From assembly GCA_045637425.1 (NCBI GenBank), contig JAZTZL010000006.1, forward strand, positions 1 through 64,000: a stretch of 64,000 nt of DNA, given 5' to 3'. Below are positions 62,129 through 64,000 of this stretch, in pieces. Source of the stretch: CAJGBR01 sp045637425 (GTDB taxonomy: Bacteria; Bacteroidota; Bacteroidia; Bacteroidales; Rikenellaceae). Within the stretch, counting starts at the first letter, position 1. Every line of letters starts with the position of its first letter. Under the pieces are notes generated by a model that had not been told where the DNA came from, did not search any database, and saw only the letters and a program-made list of their open reading frames with translations. The translations under genes were made by a program, and so were the position numbers.

Positions 62129-62857
62129 ATGAGATATATTTCACTACGGAATATCAATGTATTTTACGATCAGAAGCAAGTGCTTGAGAGCGTAAATCTC
62201 GATATTAATCGCACTGATTTTATTGGAGTTATTGGACCAAACGGCGGCGGAAAGACTACGCTGATGAAAACAATTCTAAAGCAGGTGCCGTTCAGTGGCG
62301 AAGTTCATTATCATATACCCAATCTTAGAATAGGATATATGCCTCAGTTACAAGATGTTGATAAATCATTTCCAATTTCGGTAAAAGATGTAGTGGTATC
62401 GGGATTGCAGTCTGAGAAAGGGTTTTGGGGACGATACGGGAAAGATGAATATAAACGTGCCGAAATATTACTTGATATGGCTGGAATTAATAGCTTATCA
62501 AACAGAGCGATAGGAGAGTTGTCTGGTGGTGAATTTCAGCGAGCAATATTGTGCCGTGCAGTAATCAGCAATCCCCACGTTTTAATTCTTGATGAGCCTA
62601 CAAATTTTGTTGATAATCGTTTTGAAAAGGAACTTTACGAGTTACTTAAGACACTAAACGAACAGATGGCAATTGTTATGGTTTCACACGATTTGGGTAC
62701 GATTACAAGTTATATCAGGACGATTGTATGCGTCAATCGAATTGTACATCATCACCATTCGAACAAGATAACTCCAATGCAATTGGATCAGTATGATTGT
62801 CCAATTCAGCTAATTTACCACGGCGACATTCCTCATACTGTTTTGGAACATCATTAA
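62129..62857 (+). CDS. zinc/metal ABC transporter ATP-binding protein (ZnuC-like)
   Basis: A 242-aa ABC ATPase with Walker A GPNGGGKTTLMK, Q-loop IGYMPQLQDVD, signature GELSGGEFQRAILCRA and Walker B VLILDEPTNFVD, the pattern of metal-importer ATPases. The C-terminus is His-rich (RIVHHHHSNK and HTVLEHH). It is coupled to the binding-protein gene. No permease gene follows: the next gene is on the other strand. Confidence 0.87.
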   Translation: MRYISLRNINVFYDQKQVLESVNLDINRTDFIGVIGPNGGGKTTLMKTILKQVPFSGEVHYHIPNLRIGYMPQLQDVDKSFPISVKDVVVSGLQSEKGFWGRYGKDEYKRAEILLDMAGINSLSNRAIGELSGGEFQRAILCRAVISNPHVLILDEPTNFVDNRFEKELYELLKTLNEQMAIVMVSHDLGTITSYIRTIVCVNRIVHHHHSNKITPMQLDQYDCPIQLIYHGDIPHTVLEHH

Positions 62858-62936
62858 GGATTACCAATCCCAGTAGTGTGGACATTCCACAATCTAATTT
62901 TACATAATATAAATAAAGTTTATTTGCAAATTTGAA

Positions 62937-63350
62937 TTATTCTGGTCGGTAATCGACAAAAGAACGGTCAGAGTAGAAAATCACAATTCTTGAAATTCTT
63001 TTATCTGAATTCTGATTTATGATCTGTTCTATAGGATTTTCATTTGAAACAAACTTAATAGTATCTGGTTCTTCAACTATTTTAGCATTTGTTTCTTCGG
63101 CCAGTGGTTCCTGCTGGGTAATTAAATGCTTAACCGGTTCGCCTGTGAACATCGGTTCCTCGCCATTAATCAACCATTTCGGATTTATATCAGGAAAGGC
63201 AGTCATCAATTTTTGAATGAACTGTAAATTGGGGTTATTACGACCGTTCAAAATGTGAGATATATTTGACGGTTGTATCATTAATATTTTTGCCAAATTT
63301 GAAGCTGTCAAATTTTTGACATTCATTATTTGCAGTAATCTATTTTTCAT
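62937..63350 (-). CDS. XRE-family helix-turn-helix regulator
   Basis: A 137-aa protein with an N-terminal Cro/C1-type HTH (about 12-50: LTASNLAKILMIQPSNISHI, LNGRNNPNLQFIQKLM), then FPDINPKWLINGEEPMF, a common Bacteroidetes XRE linker. An acidic middle and a short C-terminal strand (SRIVIFYSDRSFVDYRPE) follow. A perfect 14-bp palindrome covers the start codon, and a consensus promoter lies just upstream, so autoregulation is likely. Targets are unknown; the adjacent zinc genes are convergent with it. Confidence 0.87.
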   Translation of the reverse strand: MKNRLLQIMNVKNLTASNLAKILMIQPSNISHILNGRNNPNLQFIQKLMTAFPDINPKWLINGEEPMFTGEPVKHLITQQEPLAEETNAKIVEEPDTIKFVSNENPIEQIINQNSDKRISRIVIFYSDRSFVDYRPE

Positions 63351-63362
63351 TACAATTGTAAT
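63349..63362. promoter_or_regulatory. palindromic operator candidate over the XRE start codon
   Basis: ATTACAATTGTAAT is a perfect 14-bp palindrome overlapping the ATG (63350-63348) and lying 16 bases downstream of the -7 element. It is a plausible operator for the HTH protein itself. Confidence 0.45.
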
Positions 63363-63377
63363 TTTATAAATTTATTA

Positions 63378-63408
63378 CAAAGGTAAACATTATTTTTCAA
63401 CCACCAAA
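63378..63408 (-). promoter_or_regulatory. Bacteroidetes-type promoter for the XRE regulator
   Basis: Minus-strand TACCTTTG (63385-63378) with TTTG (63408-63405) and a 19-base spacer. Confidence 0.75.
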
Positions 63409-63660
63409 CTTTAATTGCAATATTTTACAATGTTTATTTTTGATGTAATATTTAATCTTTACTGCGATTCGTAAGTCTGACTGTATTTAACTTGAAACAT
63501 ATCTTAAATTTAGTTTTAGCACTATTTATTTTTACATAGAATTAACTTTAGGTGGAAATTGTAATTAAATGATATTAAATAAGTTAATATTGTGTAAATT
63601 GGTTGAAAATACACATAAAACTTAAAAATACAATAACTCGCCAAAATTTAGCTAAATAAA
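63409..63660. other. AT-rich intergenic stretch
   Basis: About 250 bases, very AT-rich, with no open frame of substance, no tRNA and no clear repeat. I see nothing assignable in it. Confidence 0.6.
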
Positions 63661-63700
63661 AATATAGGTAAGTCACATAAATGTGTGATTTACCTATATT
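63661..63700 (-). terminator. hairpin downstream of the HIT gene, probable terminator
   Basis: A long inverted repeat AATATAGGTAA / TTACCTATATT with inner TCACA / TGTGA pairs lies 22 bases past the HIT stop. The AT-rich lower stem may supply the U-tract. Confidence 0.65.
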
Positions 63701-63722
63701 TAGAGTGAAAATAATTATAATT

Positions 63723-64000
63723 TTAGAATGCCAGAATATTAGAAATCTGCTTAAATTCATCAACAGAAAGCTCTTCTTTATGCTTAAAATCTACATCTGA
63801 TTCATTGGTTATTGGAATAAGATGGATATGAGCGTGAGGAACCTCGAGCCCTAAAACAACAACCGCTACCCTTTTGCATTCGATTTTAGCTTTAATCTGG
63901 GTCGCAACCTGTTTAGCGAAAATCATCATTCGCCCCAGCTTCTCATCATCAATATCAAAGAGGTAATCAACCTCTTCCTTTGGAATTACCAGAGTGTGTC
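63723..64000 (-). CDS. HIT-family (histidine triad) protein, 3' part
   Basis: The gene enters from beyond the right edge; its last 91 residues are visible. They begin HTLVIPKEEVDYLFDIDD and contain the catalytic triad motif VPHAHIHLIPI (His-x-His-x-His), then a short C-terminal extension. Members hydrolyse or transfer nucleotide phosphates. A Met at 63929 is internal, not the start, because the conserved HTLVIPK segment precedes it in frame. Confidence 0.9.
   Translation of the reverse strand, partial: HTLVIPKEEVDYLFDIDDEKLGRMMIFAKQVATQIKAKIECKRVAVVVLGLEVPHAHIHLIPITNESDVDFKHKEELSVDEFKQISNILAF

Noticed and set aside
1..64000. CRISPR array, rRNA genes or insertion sequence
   Set aside because: No regularly spaced repeat, rRNA segment or transposase was seen on either strand.

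Overview
The window is chromosomal DNA from a member of the Bacteroidetes, most likely order Bacteroidales. The evidence is the AT-rich composition, the Bacteroidetes-type promoters (TTTG or TTG, about 20 bases, then TAnnTTTG) in front of many genes, the near absence of Shine-Dalgarno sequences, and family-typical forms of PurL (about 1230 aa), eukaryote-type GlgB, short-lid adenylate kinase, FtsK, GyrA, PheT and a lipoprotein dipeptidyl peptidase III. No family, genus or species can be fixed from the sequence alone. MqnE (futalosine menaquinone route) is a useful phylogenetic hint. Start codons were chosen by protein family fit and gene spacing, so several are downstream of the longest possible start.

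Layout. 1-0.9 kb: a tyrosine recombinase broken by a one-base frameshift and cut by the window edge. 1-7.5 kb (minus): two operons, adk with a cyclophilin lipoprotein, and uvrA with a HEAT-like protein, an M16 peptidase and an O-methyltransferase. 7.7-12.7 kb: greA, a POT-type peptide transporter, glgB and an S24-type repressor. 12.7-14.7 kb: an accessory interval with tRNA-Arg(CCG), a structured and terminated stretch that could encode a small RNA, a secreted protein with two copies of an unrecognised Ig-like domain, and a TRL-like lipoprotein gene with an in-frame stop. 14.8-21.5 kb: pepD, a lipid kinase, TPM and LemA proteins, rpoN and asnS. 21.5-34.4 kb: an EamA transporter, purL, murI, ftsK, a LolA-like carrier, gyrA and a TPR protein. 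34.4-44.7 kb: glmM (minus), then a large TPR protein with an outer-membrane barrel, pheT and guaA. 44.7-50.9 kb: an NfeD protease and small membrane protein (minus), then yebC, a PASTA protein, an RluD-type pseudouridine synthase, mqnE and a PH-like membrane protein.

50.9-52.0 kb is the most unusual part: a stretch of about 235 bases with a Bacteroidetes -7 element and nested long-range helices that looks like a structured non-coding RNA, followed by a small lipoprotein, a zinc-ribbon membrane protein and a possible micro-protein. 52-57.2 kb holds a NifX-like protein, rplY with a long leader, pth, and a ruvX-def-dipeptidyl peptidase III cluster. 57.3-58.3 kb is a two-gene secreted-protein operon related to the protein at 13.3 kb. 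58.4-64 kb holds ftsE, gyrB, a zinc-uptake pair without a permease, an autoregulated-looking XRE repressor and the end of a HIT-family gene.

Most of the window is housekeeping: purine synthesis (purL, guaA), cell wall (murI, glmM), division (ftsK, ftsE), envelope assembly (LolA, OM barrel, TPR proteins), translation (asnS, pheT, rplY, pth, def, rluD) and both gyrase subunits at separate loci. No CRISPR array, rRNA gene, complete insertion sequence or integrative element was seen.
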